Shown: positions 1 to 9,200, counted from the stretch's first letter. The stretch: 36,061 nt of DNA from Planctomycetota bacterium (GCA_028278425.1 JANQEJ010000142.1:1-36061); one strand, 5' to 3'. Notes: a model not told the origin generated them from the sequence alone. Numbers and translations are program-made.

Positions 1-96
1 CATCGGTAAGCCGTGTGCGGGAAATCCGCACGCACGGTTTGAAAGGGGACCTCAGGAAACGGAGCCTGCGCGCCACCGCGCCTGAGGTCTACCAAT
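1..96 (+). mobile_element. 3' end of a group II intron (domains V and VI)
   Basis: Bases 9-40 fold as a typical group II domain V. The AGC catalytic triad is at 9-11. The outer stem AGCCGU pairs with ACGGUU, a two-base GC bulge lies on the 3' strand, and the inner stem GUGCGG/CCGCAC is closed by a GAAA-type loop. Domain VI follows, with GACCTCAGG (48-56) pairing perfectly over nine bases with CCTGAGGTC (81-89). An unpaired UA at 90-91 offers a candidate branch-point A. Bacterial group II introns usually end in AY, which allows a 3' splice site after 96 (AT) or after 100 (AC); the exact boundary is not fixed. The reverse transcriptase ORF and domains I-IV would lie upstream, outside the window. 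Domain V is conserved and easily recognised, so the family call is fairly secure. Whether the intron is intact is unknown. Confidence 0.82.
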
Positions 97-1429
97 GAAC
101 GCTCCGCTCCTCGCCATGACGCTCCTCGCCGGTCCCGCCGCCGCGCAGTTCGGCAACCCATGGAAGCTCGGCGAGCCCGTGCCCGACCTGCGCTTGCCGA
201 CGATCGGCGGCGATACCGTCGCGCTCTCGGACTTCCGCGGGAAGAAGGTGCTCTTGATCGAGTTCGCCTCCTGGTGAGCGGGCTGCCGCCAGAAGGTGCC
301 GGTCTGGCACCGCGCGACGGAGAAGTGGCGCGCGAGCGGCGAGCTCCAGCTCGTCGGCATCACGCAGGAGCAGCATCCCGACCGTTGCCAGCTCTTCGCG
401 CAGTGGCAGGGCATCGAGTGGCCGATCCTCTGGGATCCGTTCAACCTGACCGGCTCGACCGCGGTGCCGTTCGCGTGCCTGATCGACGAGCACGGCGTCG
501 TGCGCGACGTCGTCCGGAAGGTGGAGACGATCGGGGATTCGTTTCTCGCGAAGGAGTTCGAGAAGCCGAACAAGAAACCGAACGACCTGTTCGACGTCGA
601 GCACCGCGCCGCGCTCGCCGATCTTCTTTGGAAGGGCACGGAGCGGATGGATGCGGCGATCGAGTCCCTCGAGAAGGCGGCGAAGAAGAACCCGAGGGAC
701 GCCGCGCTCCTCTTCCACGCCGGCGTGGCGCGCCGCATGCGCACCGACTCGCCCCTTTCGCGCCCCGACGACTTTCAGGCCGCGATCGATCACTGGGCGG
801 CGGCGCGCGCGATCGACCCGAACCAGTACATCTGGCGCCGCCGGATCCAGCAGTACGGACCGCGGCTCGACAAGCCGTATCCCTTCTACACCTGGGTCGA
901 CCAGGCCCGCGACGAGATCCGCGCGCGCGGCGAGACGCCCGTGGCCCTCGTCGCGGAGCTAACCGGCTCGGAACGCGCTGGGAAGGCGCGCTTCGCCGCC
1001 GCGGCCGAGGCGACCGCGCCCGACCCCGACGGCAAGATCCACCGCGACGCCGAGAACCTGGTCGCCGTCGAGACCGCGGTCGCGTGGGACACGTCGGGCA
1101 AGTCCGCAACGGCGACGGTCCACGTCACCCTGCGGCCCGATCCGTTGAGGGACGTGCACTGGACGAACGACGTCGAGCCGCTCACCGTGTGGATCGGCGA
1201 CCCGGAGCTGCCCGAGGGCTGGAAGGCGAGCACGCGGCTCATCGAGTACCCGCAGCCGCCTTCGGAGGTCTCGAGCGAGGTGCGCCGCGTCGACCTCGAA
1301 GTGCAGCTACCTGAGAAGGCCCGGAAGGGCACGCTGAAGGGCTACGCGCTCTACTACGTGTGCGAGGGGGAGACGGGCGAGTGCGTGTACCGGCGGCGCG
1401 ACTTTGTGGTTGAATTCTCGAGCGGTTGA
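95..1429 (+). CDS. TlpA/thioredoxin-like selenoprotein (UGA at 275-277 read as selenocysteine)
   Basis: Two same-frame ORFs (95-277 and 278-1429) are separated only by a TGA at 275-277. Read through as selenocysteine they give 444 residues. A short signal peptide (1-17) precedes a TlpA-like fold: 'LLIEFASW', U61-A-G-C64, then a cis-Pro candidate at P125 ('AVPFACLIDEHG'). U61xxC64 stands exactly where TlpA proteins have CxxC. A helical, TPR-like part (about 180-300) follows. The C-terminal beta-rich part ends in a C423-x6-C430 pair, reminiscent of the DsbD N-terminal domain. Family knowledge suggests an extracytoplasmic thiol oxidoreductase. The ATG at 95 lies at the group II intron junction, with SD-like GAGGT at 84-88 inside intron domain VI. 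The predicted signal peptide has no basic n-region, so the native N-terminus may lie in an upstream exon. A plain nonsense mutation is possible, but the hairpin downstream argues against it. Confidence 0.85.
295..311 (+). promoter_or_regulatory. Bacterial SECIS element (apical stem-loop)
   Basis: GGTGCC (295-300), loop GGTCT (301-305) and GGCACC (306-311) form a perfect six-base-pair stem with a five-base loop. The loop begins 24 bases after the end of the in-frame UGA (275-277). In E. coli fdhF the SelB-binding hairpin has the same GGUCU apical loop closed by a GC-rich stem, at a similar distance from the UGA. The E. coli bulged U in the stem is absent here; bacterial SECIS elements are known to vary outside the loop. 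The element is translated as part of the selenoprotein, as in other bacteria. A lower stem could not be assigned with certainty by eye. Confidence 0.83.
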
Positions 1430-1445
1430 ATGCCGCGAGTCTCGG

Positions 1446-1526
1446 TCATTCGCCACCGGCCGCGCGGACCTCTTGTAGCATTTCCTCGAACACGCTTCGG
1501 TCAACAAACGGCGGACCTCGATTCAT
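1446..1526 (-). CDS. Possible 26-residue small ORF with strong Shine-Dalgarno
   Basis: On the minus strand an AGGAGGT stands four bases before ATG (1524-1526), opening a 26-codon frame that ends in TGA at 1446-1448. The peptide, MNRGPPFVDRSVFEEMLQEV plus RAAGGE, is acidic-amphipathic in its second half. It lies about 100 bases downstream of the VapC-like toxin gene on the same strand and could be the remnant of a third gene of that island. No family is recognised. The ribosome binding site is the main support; the frame is short enough to be chance. The rest of the 1430-1625 interval shows no other convincing gene. Confidence 0.3.
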   Translation of the reverse strand: MNRGPPFVDRSVFEEMLQEVRAAGGE

Positions 1527-1625
1527 ACCGACCTCCTGTGGTTGGCGCGGCGTCGATCAACGGCGAGCTCGCAAAAGGGCCATGCCACGATCGTGAGGCT
1601 GGAAGATCGGGAGGCGACCACGGCC

Positions 1626-2006
1626 TCACAGTTGGATGCGACTGAACTTCGTTCCACTCGGGGGTATCCGGAACGCAAACGGCTTCGTTGTCCGGGTCGC
1701 GTAGTCCTTCATTCGCCGCCAGTTCCGCACCACCTGCTCGATAAGATCGCATCGCGAGCGATTCTTGCCACCGAGGAAGAACGCTCCCACTCCTTCATCG
1801 CGCAAGGCTCGGATTTCAGCCGGATTCCAGCGGATCCTCTCATCCCGGGTGACAAGGATCCAGCCGTTTGCGCCGAGGTGCCGGAGCCAGACTTCGTCTT
1901 TCTCAGCGGGTGCGAAATGTTCGGTGAGGTGCGCAGCATCTTGCCCAAACTCGCGCATCCCCTTTGCTAGGTGCGGGCTCAGGTTGTTGTCGAAAAAGAA
2001 CCTCAT
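1626..2006 (-). CDS. VapC45-like PIN-fold toxin
   Basis: The product is 126 residues. It begins 'MRFFFDNNLSPHLAKGM' and has a later 'ILVTRDERIRWNPAE' segment; this is the pattern of PIN-like toxins of the VapC45/DUF5615 type. Asp6 and the TRDERI acidic residues would be part of the metal site. Such proteins are predicted ribonucleases of type II toxin-antitoxin modules. The start chosen is ATG at 2004-2006, overlapping the stop of the upstream antitoxin gene as ATGA; an in-frame start further upstream would lie wholly inside that gene. The order antitoxin then toxin with coupled translation fits a TA operon. The surrounding DNA is visibly less GC-rich than the chromosome around it, suggesting transfer. 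Activity and RNA target are not deducible from the sequence. Confidence 0.8.
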   Translation of the reverse strand: MRFFFDNNLSPHLAKGMREFGQDAAHLTEHFAPAEKDEVWLRHLGANGWILVTRDERIRWNPAEIRALRDEGVGAFFLGGKNRSRCDLIEQVVRNWRRMKDYATRTTKPFAFRIPPSGTKFSRIQL

Positions 2007-2704
2007 GCAGCCCGAATGGCAGATTCGAATTCTACCGCTGCATCGACCTCCCCAGGCGTAATCCCCATCCACTCCGCGATCGGCTTGGAGTTTCCTTCTG
2101 CAAGGAACAGGTCATAGAGGTTTGCCGTCTCCACGCCACGACCAACAAGTGAGGGCCGGCCAAACGCGATCGTCGGATCTAGCACGATGTGACGGGATCG
2201 ACCAAGGGGGTACCATCTCTCCGCGAGCCCGCTCTCTTTCGCGAAGTCGATCCTTTGTGCATGCTGCTTGATTACTGGCGCGATGACCCACTGGCCGCCC
2301 GAGAGCAGTTCCAAGAGATCCTCCGTTTCCTCCCGGACTTGTAGGTAGATGTGCCGGCCATCGGTCCAGAAATCCCGTTGTGCAAAGTGCCGCTCTCCAA
2401 GCAATGCCTCGGCTTCAGTTAGGGCGCGGCGGATCTTCTGCAGTGAGATCCCATGATCTAGAAAACCCTTCACGAACAGCAGATCTACTAGGTCCAGGAA
2501 AGAGGCGTACGGAGACGCTAAGTCCTCGCGTTTCACCAGGGGCTGCTGCCGCCTTCTGACCTGTTCCGAACTGCCCGCTGGCACGTACTTGTACGCGTAT
2601 CCGCGAAGCCAGCGCGAGACTCGTCCCTTCGACACCCCAACTAGCGTGGACGCAAAAGACGGAGGATACATCGGCTCTTCGAGAATACTCGGCAGTTGTG
2701 TCAC
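2003..2704 (-). CDS. VapB45-like antitoxin (HTH plus DUF433)
   Basis: The protein is 233 residues from a GTG start at 2702-2704. The N-terminal part contains an HTH-like 'LVGVSKGRVSRWLRGY' segment, as in VapB45-type antitoxins, which use it to bind their own promoter. The C-terminal 60 residues look like DUF433: 'VLDPTIAFGRPSLVGRGVET', then 'NLYDLFLAEGN' and 'MGITPGEVDAAVEFE'. DUF433 proteins usually sit next to DUF5615/VapC45 PIN-like toxins, and here the toxin gene overlaps the stop codon. The GTG start keeps the segment 'ILEEPMYPPSFAS' that leads into the HTH. An internal ATG at 2669-2671 is an alternative, and the frame stays open further upstream to 2779. The likely role is neutralising the toxin and repressing the operon. 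Confidence 0.75.
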   Translation of the reverse strand: MTQLPSILEEPMYPPSFASTLVGVSKGRVSRWLRGYAYKYVPAGSSEQVRRRQQPLVKREDLASPYASFLDLVDLLFVKGFLDHGISLQKIRRALTEAEALLGERHFAQRDFWTDGRHIYLQVREETEDLLELLSGGQWVIAPVIKQHAQRIDFAKESGLAERWYPLGRSRHIVLDPTIAFGRPSLVGRGVETANLYDLFLAEGNSKPIAEWMGITPGEVDAAVEFESAIRAA

Positions 2705-2972
2705 TCCTCGATGCTCCAACCCGGACGCAGGAACGTCAAGAGATGCAACCGCAGATTCGCGGACTTGTACAGCGGCCAAGGAGTAAGGATCTCCTTGGGG
2801 ACGAAGTCGGCTCTCCAGCTCGCGAATCGGCGAGCGCGAGGCGTTCCGCGGGGCTCGAGACGCCGTTGTTCACCTCATGCGCCTCGGAGCTCCCACTCCT
2901 GCGGTCTCGCTCCGGTGTCGAGATAGCCGAAACGACGGCGATAACGATGCCTTCGGTAACGAGACGATAGCG
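2705..2972. other. Intergenic region between the antitoxin gene and the DUF2339 gene
   Basis: No convincing coding frame is seen in these 268 bases. Short plus-strand frames here have no recognisable family and no good ribosome binding site. The antitoxin promoter should lie in its left part, reading on the minus strand. A TTGACG is present about 35 bases before the GTG start, but no good -10 box at the right spacing was found. Composition is intermediate, as expected at the edge of an acquired island. Confidence 0.5.
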
Positions 2973-5945
2973 CTACCCTGACGCCGAAGGCGTCGACCGG
3001 AACACGAACCGCTGGTAGAGGAGCGAGACCGCCAGCAGCGTTACCGCCAGTCCGACGAGCGACCCGACGCGCAAGAGCCCCTCGAGCTCACCGAGGTCGA
3101 AGAGGAACACCTTGGCGATCGTGACGAGCAGCAGCAGCAGGCTGGTCCACCGCAGCCCGCTGTTGTGCATGAACATGCCCGAGCCGAGCAGGATCAGCGC
3201 GTAGACCGCCCAGCCGAGCGAGTGGGCGAGGTCGCGCGCCTGTTCCTCGCCGAAGCGGATGACGAGATCGGATCCCGACTCGCTGAAGTAGTTCAGGATC
3301 AGGAAGTTGAGCCACAGGAAGCCGACGACCACGCCGCCGAGGCCGATCGCCATCGACTCGGGGACGCGAGTGCGCGCGTCGGGGCGGTGGAGCAGGTAGG
3401 CGGCGCCGAGGAGGCACGCCAGCGGCACCGCGTGCGCGTAGGAGATCCAGTGGAAGACGAGCGCGTCCTCGCGCTCGTAGTGATACGGCGTCAGCGCGTT
3501 CTGCACGAGCAACACCGCGGCGCCGAGACCGGCCGCGACCGAGAGCGCGGCGGCCGCGCGGCTCTCGGTGCGGTGCGCCAGGATCGCGAGAGCGAGCGCA
3601 TAGATTGCGCCGGAGACGCGGAGCGGCTCGAAGTCGATCTGCGCGGGGATCGCGACGCTCAGGAACAAGAGGCCGACCGCCCACAGCCAGATCCGCGCGA
3701 CCCCGCGCGAGGCCGTGCCCTCGAGCAGGCGTTGCGCCAGGAGCGCCGCGCCGGTCACCAGAATGCCGGCGACGGCCCAGGGCACCAGGATCACGTCGTC
3801 GCCGAAGTTCTCGTCGTAGAGCCCGTGCCAGGTCACGTAGAAGACGGGCATCGCGAGGGCGGCGGCGGCCCAGACGCTCTTCCGGCCGAGGAAGGCGCGG
3901 TGGAAGATCACCGGCCAGTAGGTGAAGACGGCCGCGGCGAAGAGCGTGATCGCCATCGTGGCGACCATCAATCCACTTGAGCGCGATCGCCCCACCCACT
4001 CGGCATTCCACGCGCCGTGCACGAAGCCGGTCAGGGCGAGCGACGCGAAGACCCACGCGCTCGAGCCGAGCTTCGTCGCCGCGCCGAGCACCATCACGCC
4101 GAGCGAGAGCGTTCCGAGCAGGAAGAGCAGGTGGTGCGGCGTGAAGTACTCGTCGGATCCGAAGCACCCGAGGACGACGGGGATCGCGACGAGACCGACG
4201 CCGTGCAGCGCGGTCTTCGCGCCCTTGCCCGCGCGCAGGAGGCCCAGTGCCAGGAACGCGCCGGTCGCCACGACCTGGAGCAGGAGCACGACCACCGGGT
4301 GGGGGAGATGCAGCGCCGACGGCCGCGCGAGGTGCGCGAACTCGTACAGGCACAGCCCGAGCCCGACGCCGGCGGCGGCGAAGAGGTTGGTCGTGGCGCG
4401 CCCGCCGAAGAACGACTGGCGCACCAGGAGAATCGCCGGCGCGGCGAGGCCCGCGAGCCACGGCCACATCGGCACGTCCTTCTCCGACGCGCAGGAGAAG
4501 GCGACGACGGCGAGCGCGCCGGCCGCCGCGGCGGTCGCGGCGGTGCGCAGGCCCGCGGGCTCGCCGCCGGCGCGCACGGTGCGCTCCTCCCACTCGGCGA
4601 AGACGTGGAAGACGAGGGCGATTCCGGCGCTGACGAGGGCGAGCTCCCACACGAGCGCCTCGGTGAGGCTCGTGCCGAAGAGCCAGACGGCGACGACGGA
4701 GATGCTCGCGGCCGCGGCGCCGAGCGAGAGCCAGCGGAGGCGCTGGAAGCGCCCGATCCAGCACGCGCCGGCGGCGAGGAGCGCGAGGAGACAGGCCGTC
4801 GGATAGACGTGCCCCTTGAAGTCGACGCGGCTCGCGAAGTAGATCGCGAAGACGAAGGGGAAGAGCACCGCGCCGGCCTGGCTCGGGATCCACTTCTTGC
4901 GCTTGCCCTCCGGCGCGAGCTGGCCCGAGAGCGCGAACAGGACGGCGAACACCGCGAGGATGCCGAGACCGAGCGCCATGCGCTCGGGATCCATCGAGCC
5001 GAAGACCCAGATGCTCTCGAAGAGGAACGTGCCGAGCAGCGCGAAGGCGCCGAGCGAAGGCCAGCCGCGGCGGTGGCCGACGAAGAGCAGGCCGAGGTCG
5101 AGCAGCAGGATGTATCCGAAGAGCCCGAGCGGATTGTCCGTTCCCGCGGAGATCAGCCACGCCGCGGTGAAGCCGCCGACCAGGCCGAGCACGGCGATGA
5201 GCTGCGAGGCGTAGCGCATCGCCAGGAAGCACGCGAGCGCGGTGACCGCCGTCATCAGGACGAGCGCGACCAGGAGCGAGAGGAACCCGTAGAGCTGGTA
5301 CGCGGCCCACGTCGACGCGTAGAAGGCGACGAGCCCCGCGCCGTTCAACGCGTTGGGCACGTAGCGGAACTCGCGCTTGCGGAAGACCCAGCTTGCGACG
5401 AGGCATCCGACGCCGGCGATCGCGCCGAGCCAGCAGCGCTGCGCGGGGCCGATGTACCCCTCTTCGAAGGCGTACTTGAAGAGCAGGATCGCCGCGAGCG
5501 CGAGGACGATTCCGCCGACGACGGCCGCGCCGCGCACGCCGACCCAGCGCTCCCAATCGACGTCGACCCGCTTGCGCAGCGGCACCGGCGGCGGCTCCGG
5601 CTTCGCGGCGACCTTCGGTGCGGGCTTGGGCGGCGGGGCGGACGCGACCGGTTCCGGCTCGGGGATCGGCGGAGGTTTGGGTGTCGGCTCCGGGGCGAGC
5701 AGGTCGGGTTCGGGCTCCGGCTCCCGAGCTCGGGCCGGCCGCGGAGGCGCCGCCGCCTCGTCCTCCACCTCATACCGCTCGAGCTTCCCGCGGAGGTAGG
5801 CGATCTCGTTCTCGAGCGACTTCAGCCGCGCGCCGAGCGAACCGCGCCGCGAGGTCCGCAGGATCGCGACGATCGCGAGAGTCGGGGCCGCCACGAAGAG
5901 CAGCAGGAGCACGCACCCGATGACGAAGAGAAGGAATTCTTCCAC
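2973..5945 (-). CDS. DUF2339 multi-spanning membrane protein
   Basis: The protein is 990 residues from a GTG start (5943-5945) preceded by a GGAGG. The N-terminal transmembrane helix (about 5-27) is followed by a short coiled coil (about 37-63, 'LKSLENEIAYLRGKLERYE'). Next is a Pro/Glu/Ala-rich linker (about 66-120), then a stretch of more than twenty hydrophobic helices from about residue 137 to the end. The block 'WVGVRGAAVVGGIVLALAA' followed by 'YIGPAQRCWLGA' is characteristic of the DUF2339 family (Pfam PF10101), whose members are giant inner-membrane proteins of unknown function. Length and layout match that family. A role in envelope or transport is only a guess. Confidence 0.85.
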   Translation of the reverse strand: MEEFLLFVIGCVLLLLFVAAPTLAIVAILRTSRRGSLGARLKSLENEIAYLRGKLERYEVEDEAAAPPRPARAREPEPEPDLLAPEPTPKPPPIPEPEPVASAPPPKPAPKVAAKPEPPPVPLRKRVDVDWERWVGVRGAAVVGGIVLALAAILLFKYAFEEGYIGPAQRCWLGAIAGVGCLVASWVFRKREFRYVPNALNGAGLVAFYASTWAAYQLYGFLSLLVALVLMTAVTALACFLAMRYASQLIAVLGLVGGFTAAWLISAGTDNPLGLFGYILLLDLGLLFVGHRRGWPSLGAFALLGTFLFESIWVFGSMDPERMALGLGILAVFAVLFALSGQLAPEGKRKKWIPSQAGAVLFPFVFAIYFASRVDFKGHVYPTACLLALLAAGACWIGRFQRLRWLSLGAAAASISVVAVWLFGTSLTEALVWELALVSAGIALVFHVFAEWEERTVRAGGEPAGLRTAATAAAAGALAVVAFSCASEKDVPMWPWLAGLAAPAILLVRQSFFGGRATTNLFAAAGVGLGLCLYEFAHLARPSALHLPHPVVVLLLQVVATGAFLALGLLRAGKGAKTALHGVGLVAIPVVLGCFGSDEYFTPHHLLFLLGTLSLGVMVLGAATKLGSSAWVFASLALTGFVHGAWNAEWVGRSRSSGLMVATMAITLFAAAVFTYWPVIFHRAFLGRKSVWAAAALAMPVFYVTWHGLYDENFGDDVILVPWAVAGILVTGAALLAQRLLEGTASRGVARIWLWAVGLLFLSVAIPAQIDFEPLRVSGAIYALALAILAHRTESRAAAALSVAAGLGAAVLLVQNALTPYHYEREDALVFHWISYAHAVPLACLLGAAYLLHRPDARTRVPESMAIGLGGVVVGFLWLNFLILNYFSESGSDLVIRFGEEQARDLAHSLGWAVYALILLGSGMFMHNSGLRWTSLLLLLVTIAKVFLFDLGELEGLLRVGSLVGLAVTLLAVSLLYQRFVFRSTPSASG

Positions 5946-6024
5946 GGTCGGAACCTCCGCCGTGTATCGGCAGAAGTCGCCCCCGGGTCAATCTGCCCCC
6001 CCGCGGGGGCGGATACAAGGGCCG

Positions 6025-6216
6025 CTAGGTCCGCATCGCGCTCACGATGCGCTCCGCCCGCTTGTCCGCCAGGTGCGCGTTGACCACCAGGCAGGCGTGG
6101 ATCACGCCGGGGATCCACAGGAAGATGCAGAGGAACGCGTTCAGGAGCGCCTGGATGGGCTTTCCGCAGAGGAGGACGGCCACGGGCGGCAGCACGATGG
6201 CGAGCAGGAATCGCAT
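6025..6216 (-). CDS. YqaE/Pmp3-family membrane peptide
   Basis: The product is 63 residues with two hydrophobic helices (about 2-20 and 25-48), separated by a short loop. The order 'AIVLPPVAVLLCGK', then 'NAFLCIFLWIPGVIHACLVV', is the signature of the Pmp3/UPF0057 (YqaE) family (PF01679), small stress-associated proteins in the plasma membrane. In place of the family's usual end it carries a basic C-terminal tail, 'AHLADKRAERIVSAM'. It lies alone between two larger genes on the same strand with gaps of 38 and 79 bases, so co-transcription is possible but not shown. The family is thought to affect membrane potential; no enzymatic role is known. Confidence 0.85.
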   Translation of the reverse strand: MRFLLAIVLPPVAVLLCGKPIQALLNAFLCIFLWIPGVIHACLVVNAHLADKRAERIVSAMRT

Positions 6217-6254
6217 CGGCCGCCGCTACGCCGGCGCCGCGCGGGCATTTCGAC

Positions 6255-9200
6255 CTACCAGCCGAAGTGTTCGGCGGCGAGCCAGCGGCCGGGACGCAGG
6301 TGCGCCTCGCGGATCACCGCCTCGAGCGCCGAGGCGTCCCCGTCGGCCGTGCGAAGGTCCGCCGCGAGCTCACGCGGGAAGGGGCCGTCGAGCGCGTCGA
6401 GCTTCTCGAAGATCTTCGTCAGGTCGCCCGGCTCCTTGCCGTCGTCCAGCCGCTTCAACTGCGGCTTGAGCAGCGCGAGCGCGCGGTTCCAGGCGCGCGT
6501 CGGACCGCTCTTCGCCGAGGCCTTGATCGGCTTCGACTTCGGATCGACCGGCGTGCCTAGCTGCTCCGCCCATCCGACGAGGACCTCGAGCGCGGGGTCG
6601 CGCTCCTCGGCGGCGAACGCCGCGACCGTTTCCTCGGCGGCGGCGATGGCGGACTCCAGGCGGTTCAGGCACGTCTGCGCCTCGAGCACCGTCGCGTCCG
6701 TCTTCCAGTCGTACTCGCGCGACTCGCGCAGGAGGTCCACGGCCGCGCCGACGTCGCCGCGGTGCAGCGCGTCGACCGCCGCCGCTTTCCACTTCTGGCG
6801 CCAGGCGGTGAGCTCGCGGATCTTGCGCTTCTCGAGCAGGTCCTTGAGCGGCGCGTCGAGATAGGTTTCCTCGCCCTGCTGCCAGGGGACGCCGATCTTG
6901 AGCCCGGGGTCGCCCTCCCACGCGACCTTGCCGTCGATGTCGAGGAGGATCAGGCGCGGCAGGTTGAAGCGGTTGACGAAGTAGTCCGTGAAGGTGTGGC
7001 CGGCGTCGGTGTCGCGGTTGAGGCGGTCGACGCCCACCGCGCCCGGGAAGGGGTTGTCCTCGAGGTAACCGCGGATGCCCTCCTCGTCCCACGTGTTGGC
7101 GATGCACACGATCTCGAGCCCGAACTCCTCGTGCGCCTCGGCCAGGTGGTTGAGCCACTCGTTGATGTCGATCTGCGCGTTCTGCCGCATGCCCCAGAGG
7201 ACGAGGAGCTGCGGCACCGGCCCGCGGTCGCTCCAGTCGGCGCGCTCGTCCTGCACCCACTTGCTCACGCGCGGGAACGGCGGCACGACGTCGAGCCAAC
7301 TGAAGCCGCGGCTTCCGCCCGAGCCCGCGATGTCCTCCATGCGGAGCTCGCGCTCGATGAGCGAGCCCGGATCGCGCGCCTGGCGCGACAGGTAGCGCAC
7401 GTTGCGGAAGCGCGCCTCGCCGGGGCCCATGATCAAGCCGAACGAGCCGCGCAGGACGCTGAGGCTGCCGAACTCCTGCGTCGTGACGAACTCGTCGTCG
7501 AACCACACGTCGACGAAGCGGCCGGTGACGTCGACGCGGAGCTTGCGCCAGTTCTCCGATGCCGAGACGTTCTTGTCGCGCTCCTCGGGGATCGGGCTGT
7601 GGCGCCAGATGTCGAAGCTGGAGCCGTGGAACGTCGTAAGGTCGACGAAGCCCTGCTTGCGGTTGCCGTCCTCGTCGAAGCCCGGCGGGTACATGATCGC
7701 CGCGTGGTAGTCGGTGTCGGTCTTGCGGCCGAAGACGAGCCCGCAGAACCGGATGCGGCCGTGCTCGGCGGAGATCTCGACCTCCATCGAGAAGTCGCCG
7801 GAGGTGATCTCGTCGAGGACGAGCGTGCGCGTGAGGAACTCCTCCTCCGCCTCGAACTTGCCGACCAGAACGTCGCCCTGCGGCGTGAACGTGTCGTTGC
7901 CGAGCGCGTCCCAACCGTCGAGGTTCTCCTCGTTGTAGGCCAGCTTCCACATCGCGAGCGACTTCTTGCTCCGCCGCGCGGCCTCCTCGAAGAACTCGAA
8001 CATGCCGGGCACGTCGAAGTCGTTGCCCATGCGCCAGGCGAGGTCCATCGCCTGGAGGTTGAGGCCCTCGCCGAGGTACCGCTGCACGAGCCCGGTTGCG
8101 GAACGCGCGAGGTCCTCGTGGACCTTGGCGAGCGTCTTCTGCTTCGGGTCGAGCTTCGTCAGCTTCCGCTCGAGCTCGTCGATGCGGAGCTGGTCGACCG
8201 GCTCCTCGGCCTCGATGAGCCGCAGCGCCCGAAGGATGAGCTTCGTCGCGCGGTCCTTGTTCTTGTAGCGGTCGGCGAGGTGCTCCGCGAAACCGGTGAG
8301 GAGGTCGACGTTGTCCGGGTCTTCGACGATGCCCTTCTCGAAGTGCTCGACCGCGTCGTCGTAATCGCCGCGCTCGATGGCGTAGTTGGCCCACAGGAGA
8401 TACGGGCGCTCGACGATCACCTCGCCGCCGACCTCCTTCTTCAACGCGACGAGCCACTCCTTCCAGACCGCGTCGAGCTCCTCGACGGTCTCGGGCAGCG
8501 CGGGGGGGCTGACCTCGGAGTACTCGATGCCCTTGGTCGGCTTCTTCGGGTTGCCGAGCACGACCTCCTCGAAGTTCTCGACCGCGCCCTCGCCGCTGCG
8601 CCCGCCCGACTTGTCGATGAACTCGCGGAAGGCGTCGCGGTAGATGAAGCGCCCGTCCACCGGGTCCTCGTAGTTATAGAGGAAGTAGACGACGCCCCAG
8701 GTGGGCGCGTACCAGGGCGGACCCCACTGGTAGTCGTTCTCGAGGACGATGCGGAAGGTGGGCGCCTTCTCCGGGGAGCTGTCCGACGGGTTGGCCGGAT
8801 CGATGCCGTCCGATGCGCTCGTCATCCAGCCCCGCTCCATCCGCTCGACGAGCGGGAAGAGCCGGTGGTTCGCCGGCAGGTTCATCAGCACCGTGCCGTT
8901 CTGGAGGATGCGGCAGCCCTCGAAGAACGACGCGAGCCCCTCGTTGAGCCAGCCGACCGCGTTGGTCGCCAGCGACACGAACTGGTGCGCCGCCTCGTGG
9001 AAGAGCACGCCCGTCGTGCCCTCGAAGCCGTTCTGGATGTAGGTCTCGACCGCGCCGCCCGTGAAGTGGCCGCCCGACCACTCGACCGGGGGCCCGATGC
9101 CGAGCTCGAGGTACTCGTCGCGCGTGGCGAAGACGTTGAGGTCGATCCGCGGGACGCTGCCGCCGTGCTCCTCGGTGCCGTACTGGAAGAACACGCGGTA

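Noticed and set aside
296..1429. Separate gene starting at GTG 296, downstream of the TGA
   Set aside because: It would begin inside the thioredoxin fold, losing the active site, and the preceding 60 codons would be an orphan. Reading through the UGA joins them in one coherent domain.
1430..1645. 71-codon plus-strand frame after the selenoprotein
   Set aside because: No ribosome site, no recognised family, and it overlaps the toxin gene 3' end.
4017..6083. A 688-codon plus-strand frame across the DUF2339 gene
   Set aside because: Composition is Glu/Arg/Ala-rich and repetitive, as expected opposite a hydrophobic membrane protein; no domain or start signal.
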